Assembly (NCBI GenBank): GCA_027077895.1
Contig: JALWQZ010000036.1
Coordinates: forward strand, 1 to 5,804
DNA: 5,804 bases
Source: Microcaldota archaeon
Lineage (GTDB): Archaea; B1Sed10-29; WALL01; WAMD01
Reading direction: 5' to 3'
Both the position numbers and the translations under genes were made by a program. The notes beneath the pieces were generated by a model. The model was given only the letters and a program-made list of their open reading frames with translations, made no database searches and was not told where the DNA came from. Shown in pieces: positions 4,941 through 5,804 of this stretch; the stretch's first letter is position 1; each line of letters begins with the position of its first letter.

Positions 4941-5804
4941 CAGAACCCCTTCTGCTTTTTCAATTGTTCTCTAACCCTCTTTCTCATCTCAACCTCTTTA
5001 ACAAGGTTCTCATCAACCCACTTCTTCCAGGTATCAAATGCTTCCTCATAATTTACCCCACCGAACTGGTCCCTCTGATTCTCCAAAACTATCGCCCACT
5101 TAGAATTGGCCTTCGCGTAGTACCTCGCCTCTGCAATTTCGGGGTCCACTTGCTTCGCCAGGTCTGCGATGTACTTCTTCGTTTTCGCTCTCCACTCAAC
5201 ATCCGTCCACATCTCCTGGGGGGACAAACCCCTTGTTTTGACTAGGTACTTTATTTTGTGTGACTTTTTCATGAATGCGTCCTTGTCAATAGTCCACTCA
5301 TCCGTCTTAGCATCGTATGTAACAATATCTAGGAAACCGCCCTCTGCTCCTGGGTCCTCGTTCCAGTGCTTCAATATTTCTGTAACTCCTATAACCCTTC
5401 TCTCCTTTTTCAGGGAACCTTTGAATCGGATCGGCGCGGCGACAACAACTAGGTCAGTCGCCTTGAAACTGGTGTTTGGAACCCCTAGATCGTGGACGAC
5501 CCTATCCCATATGGAGTATGCATCCTCTCCGTGTATAGTTCCCATGACGACGTTTGAAACCGCTCCAACCCTCATTGCCTCGTACAGAACCAGTGCCTCC
5601 TTTGACCTGACTTCACCAACAATGATACAGGAATCACCTAGTCTCAACGCCTCTCTCAATGCGTCCTCTGGGGAAACCTCTGACGATATGGCACCTACAC
5701 TAATCGCGGACCTAGTCTTCAGTCTCTGGAGTTTGTACCCTACCCTCCAGTACTCCTTAGCAGGTATCTCCAGCGTATCCTCAATCGTAAGAATTCTCAG
5801 ACTT
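4940..5804 (-). CDS. Type IV pilus / type II secretion ATPase, VirB11/TadA family, 3' part
   Basis: Cytoplasmic ATPase that powers pilus assembly. 287 residues are visible and the frame is open to the window edge, so the N-terminus and Walker A are outside. Visible residue 1 is the codon at 5803-5801. Motifs in order: Asp box RILTIEDTLEI (3-13); Walker B region CIIVGEVRSKEA (59-70), with the family's catalytic Glu in GEVR; His box GTIHGEDAYSIWDRVVHDLG (88-107); then SFKATDLVVVAAP and the end of the conserved core (ERRVIGVTEI). A charged C-terminal tail of about 145 residues follows, rich in K, E, D and W and ending VREQLKKQKGF, longer than in compact VirB11 proteins. Such tails are seen in archaeal secretion ATPases. 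The archaellum ATPase ArlI is related, but the KG-Q pilins and the absence of archaellum genes point to a pilus. The stop overlaps the platform start. Confidence 0.93.
   Translation of the reverse strand, partial: SLRILTIEDTLEIPAKEYWRVGYKLQRLKTRSAISVGAISSEVSPEDALREALRLGDSCIIVGEVRSKEALVLYEAMRVGAVSNVVMGTIHGEDAYSIWDRVVHDLGVPNTSFKATDLVVVAAPIRFKGSLKKERRVIGVTEILKHWNEDPGAEGGFLDIVTYDAKTDEWTIDKDAFMKKSHKIKYLVKTRGLSPQEMWTDVEWRAKTKKYIADLAKQVDPEIAEARYYAKANSKWAIVLENQRDQFGGVNYEEAFDTWKKWVDENLVKEVEMRKRVREQLKKQKGF

Noticed and set aside
4940..5659. ATPase as a complete 239-residue protein starting at TTG 5659
   Set aside because: The frame continues upstream to the edge and includes the Asp box RILTIEDTLEI; the TTG lies inside the conserved core.
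2718..5804. Archaellum (ArlI/ArlJ) motor genes
   Set aside because: The neighbours are KG-Q class III pilins rather than archaellins and no other arl genes are visible; the ATPase and platform fit a pilus better, though the families are related.
1..5804. CRISPR arrays, tRNA or rRNA genes, insertion sequences
   Set aside because: I saw no regularly spaced repeats, no cloverleaf-like or rRNA-like segments, and no transposase motifs or terminal inverted repeats.

Overview
The window carries most of an archaeal type IV pilus (T4P-like) assembly locus, read on the minus strand from the right edge (5804) to position 264. A piece of an unrelated or unrecognised gene on the plus strand lies at the left edge. 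The archaeal assignment rests on four things: a VirB11/TadA-type secretion ATPase followed by one membrane protein with two fused T2SF (TadC-like) domains; several small proteins with a short basic leader ending in K-G-Q before a hydrophobic helix, the archaeal 'class III signal peptide' pattern; strong GGAGGTGA-type ribosome binding sites; and a promoter suited to a leaderless transcript. Lineage cannot be fixed from this sequence. A euryarchaeal, Altiarchaeota-like or DPANN-type archaeon would fit.

Layout in transcription order (minus strand): secretion ATPase, 3' part (5804-4940, 5' end outside the window); TadC-like platform protein (4940-2718, TGATG overlap with the ATPase); pilin 1 (2667-2215); pilin 2 (2150-1650); a 47-residue micro-pilin-like protein (1633-1490); pilin 3, minor-pilin-like (1441-884); pilin 4, minor-pilin-like with a GTG start (887-264, 4-base overlap with pilin 3). 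No stretch longer than about 300 bases lacks a gene. The plus-strand gene converges on pilin 4 and overlaps its 3' end by 30 bases.

How the parts would work together (inference from family knowledge): the hexameric cytoplasmic ATPase drives the TadC-like inner platform, which lifts prepilins from the membrane into a filament after a prepilin peptidase (EppA/FlaK type, not in this window) cuts after the leader glycine. Pilins 1 and 2 are sister proteins and the best candidates for structural subunits. Pilins 3 and 4 look like minor or tip pilins. The micro-pilin is almost only a membrane helix and has no obvious counterpart that I can name.

Points of special interest: the uncatalogued 47-aa protein; two leader types in one cluster (KG-Q and MNKG-x); even cysteine counts (6, 4, 6, 4) in all four exported domains while the platform protein has none; a leaderless promoter inside the pilin cluster; and a possible hairpin covering the pilin 1 ribosome binding site.
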